Of a DNA stretch of 64,000 bases, positions 34,474 through 41,810 are shown in pieces. Under the pieces are notes generated by a model. The model was given only the letters and a program-made list of their open reading frames with translations. It was not told the DNA's origin and did no database searches. Source of the stretch: JAJZEO01 sp964477345 (GTDB lineage Bacteria; Chlamydiota; Chlamydiia; Chlamydiales; 2-12-FULL-49-11). Numbering within the stretch: position 1 is the first letter of the stretch; each line of letters begins with the position of its first letter. The stretch covers positions 52,857 through 116,856 of the forward strand of contig CAYZDL010000004.1 in NCBI GenBank assembly GCA_964477345.1, read 5' to 3'. The position numbers and the translations under genes were made by a program.

Positions 34474-35454
34474 GTGGAAGTGATTACAATTTTAATTGGA
34501 CTGATCGTCCTGGTCATTGTTTCTGTACTTTGGATTACTGCAAGGTACATTAGTCTTTGGTTTCAGGCATTCATTTCAGGGGCTCATATCGATTTTTTCA
34601 ATATCATAGGGATGACCCTTCGAAAAATTCCCCCAAAATTGATTGTTGGGGCGATGATCAATTTGCGCAAAGCTGGATTAAAGACGATCACCGCAAATGA
34701 TTTGGAGACCCACTATTTAGCGGGTGGCCGCATTCATGAAGTGGTCAAAGCTGTCGTGGCTGCCGATAAGGCAAATATTCAGCTCGATTGGCGACGTGCT
34801 ACTGCAATTGACCTTGCAGGACGGGATGTCTTTGAAGCCGTTAAGACCAGTGTTAATCCAAAAGTGATTGATTGTCCCAGCGAAAAAGGGAAATATATTT
34901 CAGCTGTTGCAAGTAACGGAATCGAGCTTTTGGTAAGGGCGCGTATCACAGTCAGAACCAACATCGTGCAGTTGGTAGGGGGTGCTACTGAAGAGACTAT
35001 CATCGCACGAGTGGGCGAGGGTATCGTCAACGCAATAGGATCTGCAGAATCCCACTACGATGTCTTAAAGAATCCCCAGGGGGTCTCAGAGTTGGTCCTA
35101 TCAAAGGGGCTTGATGCTCAAACCGCCTTTGAAATTCTATCGGTGGATATTGCTGATATTACGGTGGGTTCGAATGTGGGGGCCGTACTCCAATCTGAGC
35201 AAGCTATGGCCGACATGAAGGTTGCCCAGGCTAGAGCTGAGGGTAGAAAAGCAATGGCGATTGCCCAAGAGCAGGAATATAAGGCTAAGATCAAGGAAGC
35301 TGAGGCTCAGATCCCTCTTGCTATAGCAAAGGCATTTGAAAGGGGACAGCTTGGGATTCTCGATTACACCAAGCTTAAAAATATCGAGGCCGATACCAAA
35401 ATGAGGATGGCCCTTGCCTCCGAGGAGGATTTTGCCATCCAAAGAGAAGACTAA
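34474..35454 (+). CDS. floA: flotillin-like protein FloA
   Basis: 326 residues, GTG start. A membrane-inserted hydrophobic N-terminus (about 1-30) is followed by an SPFH domain and an alanine/glutamate-rich helical end (VAQARAEGRKAMAIAQEQEY; EAQIPLAIAKAFERGQLG), the signature of the FloA/YqfA (UPF0365) family. Conserved pieces KLIVGAMINLRKAGLKT and LAGRDVFEAVKTSVNPKVI are near identical in type to Bacillus FloA. It organises membrane microdomains at the cytoplasmic face. Co-transcribed with nfeD. Confidence 0.95.
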   Translation: MEVITILIGLIVLVIVSVLWITARYISLWFQAFISGAHIDFFNIIGMTLRKIPPKLIVGAMINLRKAGLKTITANDLETHYLAGGRIHEVVKAVVAADKANIQLDWRRATAIDLAGRDVFEAVKTSVNPKVIDCPSEKGKYISAVASNGIELLVRARITVRTNIVQLVGGATEETIIARVGEGIVNAIGSAESHYDVLKNPQGVSELVLSKGLDAQTAFEILSVDIADITVGSNVGAVLQSEQAMADMKVAQARAEGRKAMAIAQEQEYKAKIKEAEAQIPLAIAKAFERGQLGILDYTKLKNIEADTKMRMALASEEDFAIQRED

Positions 35455-35562
35455 AATCAAAAAAATTTTAGGTAGCAAAAAGTCAAAGATGCGAATTAAT
35501 TTTTTAATTTCGGAGATTTTCAGTAAACCTAAAGGATTAATTAAAAGTTAAAACCCTCTTTT

Positions 35563-35571
35563 TGTTATAAT
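35563..35571 (+). promoter_or_regulatory. extended -10 promoter (TGTTATAAT) of the 35579 gene
   Basis: TTTGTTATAAT, an extended -10 element, ends seven bases before the ATG at 35579 with no ribosome site between. The same element stands before the next gene (36419-36427). Confidence 0.5.
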
Positions 35572-35578
35572 GTTTCGT

Positions 35579-36379
35579 ATGGATGCTCTAATTAATTGTG
35601 CCTTTAGCCTCTGGTTATCGCAAGAGAAGATCAATATCGCTTTAGAAACAAAGCGAAGTAATTTTACCTATTGTGAATATGAAGATTTAAAGCACGGCAA
35701 TTTTCATATAGGCATGTATAACAAGGTGACCCAGGATGTTCTCTGGGCAGACGCAAGACCCGTCATAGCCCTTAAGATGCTTGGAATGTTTGCTTTTGTT
35801 ACTCCTATTGCGACCCTAGTCAGGTTAGGGGGGCATTTGGTCAAGTTGGTCTACACCCCTCTAAAAATTTTCTTTTCAGCAATTCAAGGTTTTGTGGCTG
35901 CTTTAAAGAAAGGGGAGTTCCAAAAGGCTTTTTATGATCGTTTACTGGTCGATTTGATCGTGGTCCTTGTGAAAGAGGTGGTTACTCGTCCACTTAAGAT
36001 TCTTCGAGTCATTGCTTATTTAGTCCCAATGGAGGCGGCTGCTTTCGTGGCCTTTACGATTTCCCCTGATAAAGGTAAAAGGCTCTATTCTCTTCTTGAG
36101 ACAACCCTCAACTATGATGAAAAAAGAGAGGATCTCCCTAAAGATATCGAGGGGGCGATTGAACTCTTTAATGAAAAAGAGGTGTTTTGGTTGGCTCCTT
36201 GTCCTCACCCATGGGCCAATATTCAAAACGATACATTTATTGATCCAGACGATCAGAGTGTGAAATCTCGTTACGAAATTAGGGCATCTTCAAACGAATT
36301 AAGGGATTTTCCTTATAAAAATCCTTGTAAGAATGCTCCGAGCTATTTTTGCTTACCTCTCTTACCTTGCTATGATTAA
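35579..36379 (+). CDS. hypothetical membrane-associated protein
   Basis: 266 residues, not recognised. The centre is hydrophobic: VIALKMLGMFAFVTPIATLVRL (in parts, about 60-85), VKLVYTPLKIFFSAIQGFVAAL (about 90-112), and LLVDLIVVLVKEVVTRPLKIL, IAYLVPMEAAAFVAFTI (about 122-165). The paired hydrophobic stretches resemble inclusion-membrane-type chlamydial proteins, though each is interrupted by charges. The C-terminus is soluble and Cys/Pro-rich (CPHPWANIQ; YKNPCKNAPSYFCLPLLPCYD). A hairpin at the stop codon (36377-36399) separates it from the next gene, which shares its promoter type. Confidence 0.6.
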   Translation: MDALINCAFSLWLSQEKINIALETKRSNFTYCEYEDLKHGNFHIGMYNKVTQDVLWADARPVIALKMLGMFAFVTPIATLVRLGGHLVKLVYTPLKIFFSAIQGFVAALKKGEFQKAFYDRLLVDLIVVLVKEVVTRPLKILRVIAYLVPMEAAAFVAFTISPDKGKRLYSLLETTLNYDEKREDLPKDIEGAIELFNEKEVFWLAPCPHPWANIQNDTFIDPDDQSVKSRYEIRASSNELRDFPYKNPCKNAPSYFCLPLLPCYD

Positions 36380-36399
36380 GAGGAGAAATACTCCTCTTA
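36377..36399 (+). terminator. hairpin overlapping the stop codon of the 35579 gene
   Basis: Perfect 9-bp stem TAAGAGGAG / CTCCTCTTA with a 5-base loop; the stem begins with the TAA stop codon. The following bases are only moderately U-rich (CTTGAATTATTT), so termination would be weak. Confidence 0.4.
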
Positions 36400-36418
36400 C
36401 TTGAATTATTTCAGACTT

Positions 36419-36427
36419 TGTTATAAT
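36419..36427 (+). promoter_or_regulatory. extended -10 promoter (TGTTATAAT) of the 36443 gene
   Basis: Identical TTTGTTATAAT core as at 35563-35571; TTGAAT lies 15 bases upstream. The start codon is 16 bases downstream. Confidence 0.5.
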
Positions 36428-36442
36428 TGATCATAATAAAGG

Positions 36443-37396
36443 ATGATAATAATTGTGCCCGAATTTCAAGTGTATTTGAAAAACAATGAGCCATTAATTA
36501 CGAAATGGTTTCATCGTATAGCAAACCCACGCAATAAAATTTACGGATCACATCGAGAAATTTCGGTGATTGATGAAGATGCTGCCCAACGTGCTCGGCT
36601 ATTTTTTTCAAAGTGGGAAGTGACTACTGTTCGAACGACGATGTTTAAAGATGTTTTAGTTGTGAACACAAGCTCTAAAGAATTGGCCAAATGGCGTTTG
36701 CCTCGATTTGTTCTTTCAATTGATGACGATCCAAATTTTCAAGTTGCTGTGGATGAATACCAAAAATCTTTGAGCCACTATTCGGTCCAAATTTTGCCCA
36801 AAATTCCTCCGATACGAGCTGATCTTAAACGGAGGCTTAATCTAGAATGTATGTTAGAGGGGTTAAAAGGGAGATCGATGATTGCTTCCAACGATTCAAT
36901 TTGGGCTGAAATGCCAGCGGTAACTGTAGTGGCACAATCCCCAAGGACCGTTTTTTCAAGTACCTTTGATCGTAAAGAGCACGCTCCTTATCAAGACTAT
37001 TTTGTGAATGTCTATCTTTGGGATCCAGAAATTCGGACTCCTTTGAGGAGTAGGAAGTTTGCAAGATTTGGTAGGGCAAGTCCAGATCTTACTATTAAAA
37101 GAATCGATGACTTTGCCCAGTTAATTAGCTCATTGAATCAAAAAAGGGCGCAAAGAGGAGTCAATCCTTTAGGTTTTCTGAATTACTTTCTTTATCAAAA
37201 CCCTCAAGCCTTTGATAGGGAATATTCTAAAGAGGTGGAGTATCCTGATAGTCCTACTTTTTGGAGCGCAAACATGGGGCTTGGGAAGCTTGATTTTGAA
37301 CACTTAGAAAAATGTGCCGATCGTCTTTTATCTCCTCCACTTCCACTCTGGAAATGGGCCTGGGTTAACTTTATTTCATTGTTTAACCCTAAATAA
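36443..37396 (+). CDS. hypothetical protein
   Basis: 317 residues, soluble, no signal peptide, not recognised. Mixed alpha/beta with basic patches (LRSRKFARFGRA; NQKRAQRGVN) and a Trp-rich C-terminus (PLWKWAWVNFISLFNPK) that could touch a membrane. The start is either ATG 36443 (AAAGG directly before it) or GTG 36455. It shares its upstream promoter element with the preceding gene, suggesting the two are expressed together although a hairpin separates them. The stop is three bases from the end of a convergent gene. Confidence 0.6.
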   Translation: MIIIVPEFQVYLKNNEPLITKWFHRIANPRNKIYGSHREISVIDEDAAQRARLFFSKWEVTTVRTTMFKDVLVVNTSSKELAKWRLPRFVLSIDDDPNFQVAVDEYQKSLSHYSVQILPKIPPIRADLKRRLNLECMLEGLKGRSMIASNDSIWAEMPAVTVVAQSPRTVFSSTFDRKEHAPYQDYFVNVYLWDPEIRTPLRSRKFARFGRASPDLTIKRIDDFAQLISSLNQKRAQRGVNPLGFLNYFLYQNPQAFDREYSKEVEYPDSPTFWSANMGLGKLDFEHLEKCADRLLSPPLPLWKWAWVNFISLFNPK

Positions 37397-37398
37397 AA

Positions 37399-37863
37399 TT
37401 AGTCAGGAGTAGTTTCGTTCCAGTCAAGAGTGGCGACATTATGGACGTGGAATTTCGATTCGGCGATGACGAATTGCTTGTCACCTACTTGAATTAAGTA
37501 AATGAAAGTGTTGGGGCTTAATGGACGTCTCTCAATTACTTTGATGTGCTTTCGGTGGTTCATGTGAAGGGGGCGATCAGAGGAGAAGCGTCTTAATAGC
37601 CAGATGATGAAGAAGACGAGAAATACAATGATGACAATCGCGATCAGTGTTCCTGTAAACTGTTTTTTATAATTGTTTGCAGGAAGAGAAGTGGTTGCTG
37701 CGGGGAAAGGCAATTCAGGTTCGTCATCTATATCGACACTTTGCTGGGGAGCTGTGGGCTGAGTTACTTGCTGTTGCTTGGGGGTCGGCGGAGCGGAGGC
37801 ATCGGCTTTAAGTGAAAAAGCTGAAGTGAGTGCAATAAAGAGGATTAGAGAAATTCTTTTCAT
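37399..37863 (-). CDS. FliO-like membrane protein
   Basis: 154 residues: signal peptide (about 1-20), a Pro/Gln-rich periplasmic stretch (about 22-66), one membrane segment (about 70-90, LIAIVIIVFLVFFIIWLL) and a short cytoplasmic domain. The latter reads HIKVIERRPLSPNTFIYLIQVG and KQFVIAES, matching the FliO pattern (I.v..r..LspK..l.lv.v....ylLg.s). FliO helps assemble the export gate in flagella and related type III machines. In Chlamydia trachomatis a gene of this kind lies beside the HAD hydrolase-fabI pair (the CT102-CT104 region, from memory), and the same neighbours are present here. Confidence 0.65.
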   Translation of the reverse strand: MKRISLILFIALTSAFSLKADASAPPTPKQQQVTQPTAPQQSVDIDDEPELPFPAATTSLPANNYKKQFTGTLIAIVIIVFLVFFIIWLLRRFSSDRPLHMNHRKHIKVIERRPLSPNTFIYLIQVGDKQFVIAESKFHVHNVATLDWNETTPD

Positions 37864-37904
37864 CTTAACTCTACTTATCCCTTTTTTTTCTTTTCACGTC
37901 TAGA

Positions 37905-37910
37905 TATAAT
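37905..37910 (+). promoter_or_regulatory. -10 box (TATAAT) directly before the HAD gene
   Basis: A perfect TATAAT ends seven bases before the ATG at 37918; no ribosome site fits between. Leaderless transcription is likely if this is the promoter. Confidence 0.45.
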
Positions 37911-37917
37911 TGCAGCC

Positions 37918-38766
37918 ATGAAAATCAAAGGAATATTTGCATCTGATATCGATAATACGCTGACGAATGAGCATCATATCATTCCGGGTGAGGTAGTCGA
38001 TTACCTCACTTCACTTCATGAGGCAGGTTGGCGGATTGTACTTCTTACGGGAAGGACATTTTCTTTTGCTGTTAGAAGTTTCAATGGATTGAATCTACCT
38101 TTCATATTAGGGGTTCAAAACGGAGCTGAAGTGATCCGAATGCCTGAAGGGAATGTTTTATTTCAGGAATTTTTGCCTCGCGAAATCTTAACTGATTTAG
38201 ACAAAATATTTAATGGTCATTCGATTGGGTATATTGTTTACTCGGGCTTCGAAGGGGGCGATTTTTGCTATTATGAACCTCATAAGTTTTCTGAGGATAT
38301 GTTGCGCTATTTTGATCGATTAAAAAGTTTATCTTCAATTCCCTGGGTCGGGGTTAAAACCCACAGCGAGATCCCTGATAAGGGGTTTCCGTTGGTGAAG
38401 GGATTTGGGAATAAAAAGAAACTTTGTGAGATTCGAGATCAATTGGAAAGTTTAAATAAGTTCGATGTTTGCGTGATTAACGATGTGATTGACCGGGATA
38501 AGGGGTTATTGTTGATCACGAGTCGGGGTGTCAATAAGGGAAACGTTCTCAAAAGGATCTGTCAATTACGAGGCTGGAACTGTCCGATTGTTGCTGCAGG
38601 AGATGATGAAAATGATATTCCGCTATTCAAAGTTGCTGACTTTAGCATTTGTGTTAAAGGAGGCTCCCAGAGACTTGCTGAGTATGCTGATCTAGTCACT
38701 GAAAGCTCCTACAATTTGGGGGTGATTCAAGGAATGAACCAAATCCTAAGGGAGCATTTTTCATGA
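37918..38766 (+). CDS. HAD-superfamily hydrolase (Cof-type, class IIB)
   Basis: 282 residues. Motif I is DIDNTLT (nucleophile Asp10, acid Asp12), motif II LLTGRTF, and motifs III/IV are in the C-terminal GDDENDIPLFKVADFSICV. The cap between them makes it a Cof/SPP-like phosphatase, perhaps acting on a sugar phosphate. In chlamydiae an HAD hydrolase lies next to fabI (CT103-CT104), as here. Its stop overlaps the start of the next gene in an ATGA junction. Confidence 0.88.
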   Translation: MKIKGIFASDIDNTLTNEHHIIPGEVVDYLTSLHEAGWRIVLLTGRTFSFAVRSFNGLNLPFILGVQNGAEVIRMPEGNVLFQEFLPREILTDLDKIFNGHSIGYIVYSGFEGGDFCYYEPHKFSEDMLRYFDRLKSLSSIPWVGVKTHSEIPDKGFPLVKGFGNKKKLCEIRDQLESLNKFDVCVINDVIDRDKGLLLITSRGVNKGNVLKRICQLRGWNCPIVAAGDDENDIPLFKVADFSICVKGGSQRLAEYADLVTESSYNLGVIQGMNQILREHFS

Positions 38767-39988
38767 ATCTGTTTGTAAAGAAAGCTCTTGCAGAAGGAAG
38801 ACGGCGACAAAGTAGCTTAACTGGGTTTCTTCACTATACGTTTGAAGAGACCTCTTCTAGAGAGGCGATCCCAATTTATGAAAATCTGGTCTTTATTTTA
38901 GCCCTTTGCCGATCTAACCAGGCCGATTCTGTTTTGGAGGGGAGGGATCTCTTCTTGCGCCTCTATCGTTATTTTGACTCTGTAGGGGCCTTTGGAGTCT
39001 ATCTCCATGAATGGCCTGAATTGAGAAAGCCGATGTTAAATATGCGTATGTTAATTCCTCTCTTAAGGATCTGGCTTGATTATCGCCATGTATGGGGTGA
39101 TGAGGCACGAAAAAAACTTGATGATGTTTTGTTTCGTCTTTCAAACTTCGTCGATGGTTTGAGATTGCCGCCAATACAGGCGTTTCAAAAACAGGTGTTT
39201 GATGCCGTCTTTCAAAAAAAACCACTGCCCGATTTTGATCATTCAATCTGCAATTCGACCATGGATTGGTCAGAAGTGATTACTGTGGCTCCGTGGCTTG
39301 GAGGAGAAATTGAGCTTCCTTGGCACCAGGAGCTTGGAGTTTTTGCAGGAAGTTATTTGCACGAATTCCAAAGAACGACGCTGATCGATCTTTTTTTCGG
39401 AAAAGATGCAAGAGAAGATGAAATTACACCTCTTTATGGAGCGTTGATTTACGATTTCCCTTTCGTTTGCAAGGCTTTTTCAGAGGCGTCTCGTAGGATT
39501 ATTTCTTTAAAAGAGTATCAACCGATAGAGGGGCGTACTTCACCAGGATTTCATTTATTCCATTATGCTTTGAAGGGGAATGAGATGGTTTGTCAAGAGA
39601 CACGCATGGGGTTTGTCTCGACGATGGAGGAAGAGGAAACATTGATTTGCGAATTCGATTTTAAGGATGCTACTGAATTTGATCTTTTTCTGCGCTACCA
39701 GCCTGAAAACCCACTTTTTGTGAATGGACAAAAAGCGACCTTCTTTGAGATGGGGGATCATTTGACGATTGCTGGATTTTCTCTCCACTTTCTAAAAGTG
39801 TCAGGGGAAGGGCGCTTGTGTGNNNNNNNNNNCATTTCTTACGGGGGAACCGAAGGGGGCAAACGTGTCCAAAGGTAGAGAGTGAATGGGCCGCCTATGA
39901 TTGGCAAATCAACGTGACGGCGCTTGAAAAAACGGGTGATCTTCGGGTTCGGTTAATTCTCGATGGTAGTAAAAGCGAGGCTATCTAG
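38763..39988 (+). CDS. hypothetical protein of the HAD-fabI cluster, frame broken by an assembly gap
   Basis: Starts on ATGA with the HAD gene. The frame before the gap encodes 353 residues of an unrecognised soluble protein with a beta-rich second half (HYALKGNEMVCQETRMGF; EEEETLICEFDFKD). Ten Ns at 39823-39832 throw the frame off: read through, it would end at 39878 in GGTEGGKRVQR. The other frame after the gap (39833-39988) is open for 51 codons and protein-like (PKVESEWAAYDWQINVTALEK... DLRVRLILDGS) and fits as the true C-terminus if the gap is 2 bases (or 2 plus a multiple of 3). Real length is then about 406 residues. The 3' end overlaps that of fabI. Confidence 0.7.
39823..39832. other. 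assembly gap (10 N) causing an artificial frameshift
   Basis: Fixed run of ten Ns. The flanking reading frames join correctly only if the real gap length is 2 modulo 3, so 10 is a placeholder value. Confidence 0.95.
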
Positions 39989-40129
39989 ACTGCAACCCAT
40001 CGCATGAATTCCGTTATCAACGTAGAGAATTGTTCCTGTGACCGCGGATGCATCCGGAGATAGAAGGAATGCAGCTGCTTTTCCTACTTCATAGGCTTCG
40101 AGATCTTTTTGAAGCGGGGCGTTATTCTT
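39953..40129 (-). pseudogene. fabI: 3' remainder of fabI behind an in-frame stop
   Basis: Directly after the TAA at 40132-40130 the same frame continues for 58 codons without another stop until 39953: KNNAPLQKDLEAYEVGKAA, then FLLSPDASAVTGTILYVDNG and IHAMG. This is the conserved C-terminus of the enoyl reductase (usual pattern NNAPL, FL.SP..SAITG..LYVD.G). The sense residue replaced is normally Tyr or Ser. The frame is intact across the stop, so the lesion is a single nonsense codon. The end overlaps the convergent 38763 gene by 36 bases. Confidence 0.8.
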
Positions 40130-40861
40130 TTAGTAGTTGATCATTTGCCCGATAAAGCCAATCGCACTTGCTGCAAGACACGCAAAAGCGCCAGCAGAAA
40201 ACGCAATTACACGGATCCCATATATTTTCCCCGCTTCAAAAGATAGAGTGCGGGTATCACTTTCAAGGGCAGCTTTGGCAGAGCTCATTCCACCGCCATA
40301 ACCTGGAATCACTCGCTCTGAAGCCAGGTAAGTGAGTGTGAGAAAAGAACCGCCTTGATTCATGATGGGGCCAAAATGTCTGACGAAACTGACAAATGAG
40401 TAACTGGAAGAGGAGATCGCCGCTAAATATCCTTCGCGGGAGGTTTCAAGAAGTGGGTTTTTCACTTCTGGGCCGTTGGCCAAGCAGTGAACTACCATGT
40501 CGATGGTTCCGTATTCGCGTTCAATTTGAGCGGCTACTTCAGTAATCGTAAATCCAGGGTGAGCTTGGTATCGCTTATTATCGCGCACATCGTCAGGAAC
40601 CTGAGAAGGGTTGTCATAGACAGCATCAATCGGGTAAATTTTTTCTACCTCGAAAAGGGTTCCGTCAGAAAATTTTCTTGATTCTTCAAATTTTCCTTGA
40701 TCCCAAGAGGTAGTAAAGATTTTGATGATGGGGACCCAGGTGGCAAGAAGAATAGTAGCCCCTCTTTCATTGAGTTCTTTTGCGATAGGCCATCCATAAC
40801 CTTGATCATCGCCAACACCCACGACAAGGGCGATTTTTCCATCTAGATCTTTCTTTATCAT
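40130..40861 (-). CDS. fabI: enoyl-[acyl-carrier-protein] reductase FabI, truncated by an in-frame stop
   Basis: NADH-dependent last step of fatty acid elongation; plant/chlamydial subtype. GVGDDQGYGW at 15-24, TWVPIIKIF, HCLANGPEV, active-site Tyr178 and Tyr188 with Lys196 (GYGGGMSSAKAALESDT) are present, and AGGAGA precedes the ATG. Translation stops after 243 residues (INY-stop) although the frame continues with the normal C-terminus. Just before the stop the usual VNTISAGPLASRA is altered to VIAFSAGAFACLA, losing the Pro and Arg/Thr of the NADH/substrate loop, and GYGWG is GYGWP. Either a decaying gene, poor sequence near a gap, or a mutated copy. Confidence 0.85.
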   Translation of the reverse strand: MIKKDLDGKIALVVGVGDDQGYGWPIAKELNERGATILLATWVPIIKIFTTSWDQGKFEESRKFSDGTLFEVEKIYPIDAVYDNPSQVPDDVRDNKRYQAHPGFTITEVAAQIEREYGTIDMVVHCLANGPEVKNPLLETSREGYLAAISSSSYSFVSFVRHFGPIMNQGGSFLTLTYLASERVIPGYGGGMSSAKAALESDTRTLSFEAGKIYGIRVIAFSAGAFACLAASAIGFIGQMINY

Positions 40862-40897
40862 CCTAAAGCTCTCCTAAATTTTATTTTAATCATCATA

Positions 40898-41425
40898 TCA
40901 TGCTAACATATAATGGACAACTTCAAAAACTAATAAGACAAGGACGATCAACACTCCTTTTATGTAGAAATTCCTTGTGATCAGTGCTCCTGTTTGACGG
41001 GCTTCGACATGCATGGCTCGGCTTTGATCTCTTAAACCTCCTGAAGGAGGGGCTGCTTTGATCGAGCCAGAGATGTGAGCGGTAATTTTTCCCTGAATCA
41101 AGCTTTTGAGTTGCTCTGCATTATAATTGTGATAGAGCCTGGTTGTTCGTGCGCCACTTTCGAGGTAGTTGTGAAGGAAGGTTTGCAAAGAGACGTTGAC
41201 AACTCGTTGTGTGATCGTAGAGGAGCACCGTTCATGGCTACATTTCCATTCTTTTTCCTCAGAGAAAATAGCTTTTAGAACACCTAGTTCATTGGCGTGA
41301 CCTTCCTCGTCACATGGAACGGGGTTGTAGGCAAATAATGCAACTCTCGGATCTACTCCGTTGTTGTAGATGATGAATTCATTTGGGGATCTTGTCCACC
41401 ATTGAGGGTAGGTGATTTCAGCCAT
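40898..41425 (-). CDS. U-box/RING-like protein with C-terminal membrane anchor
   Basis: 175 residues. Residues 25-90 follow the U-box outline: DPRVALFAYNPVPC, EEGHANELGVLKAIF (usual pattern DPV....GH.YER..I..W), KCSHERC in the place of the CP.T segment, and VVNVSLQTFLHNYLE like the closing lipN..L...I. A Cys/His set (Cys38, His43, Cys62, His64, Cys67) might bind zinc as in RING domains. One membrane segment (about 155-174) ends the protein, a tail-anchor. The gene overlaps the upstream 95-codon gene that carries the same core motif. Ubiquitin-ligase-like function is inference; ubiquitin-related effectors are known from environmental chlamydiae. Confidence 0.5.
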   Translation of the reverse strand: MAEITYPQWWTRSPNEFIIYNNGVDPRVALFAYNPVPCDEEGHANELGVLKAIFSEEKEWKCSHERCSSTITQRVVNVSLQTFLHNYLESGARTTRLYHNYNAEQLKSLIQGKITAHISGSIKAAPPSGGLRDQSRAMHVEARQTGALITRNFYIKGVLIVLVLLVFEVVHYMLA

Positions 41426-41705
41426 GGTGATTTGCTAAGAGTTCCGAAATAAATAACCAAAGGCCAAACAAAAAGATCATGATCCCTAGTTCATTCACGT
41501 GACCTTGGGGGCAAAGAACGGGGTTTGGAGAAATTCGTTTAATAATCGGGTCGCAATAATAATTTTCTGTCCATCTGTCCAAGACCGCATCGTAAGGGCA
41601 ATCGACAACAAAAAATTGCATGATTATCCCATTTTTATTTAGGATGAGAGGAGGCCCCATGTTTTCGACGGAAGCCCCTCTCGAGGAATCAAATTTTAAA
41701 GCCAA
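41418..41705 (-). CDS. short paralogue with half a U-box-like motif and a membrane segment
   Basis: 95 residues if started at TTG 41705; ATG 41660 and ATG 41621 are in frame and none has a good ribosome site. CDPIIKRISPNPVLC (51-65) and PQGHVNELGIM (66-76) repeat the core of the neighbouring gene (NPV-C-GH-NELG is shared) and look like the first half of a U-box; the chain then enters a membrane segment (about 74-91) and ends. It overlaps the next gene by 8 bases. Possibly a truncated duplicate. Confidence 0.45.
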   Translation of the reverse strand: MALKFDSSRGASVENMGPPLILNKNGIIMQFFVVDCPYDAVLDRWTENYYCDPIIKRISPNPVLCPQGHVNELGIMIFLFGLWLFISELLANHHG

Positions 41706-41810
41706 ACGTTAACAAAATGTGAATATTAAACCAATAAAAAGTTAAGAAAAAAAATAGATGTCCGGTTTTTTCTGATTCATTTATACTCTCTCAATCACGA
41801 GTGGGTTAAA

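Noticed and set aside
39833..39878. Reading the 38763 gene straight through the ten Ns to a stop at 39876-39878
   Set aside because: The N run is a placeholder; the other frame gives a longer, protein-like C-terminus that ends at the convergent gene.
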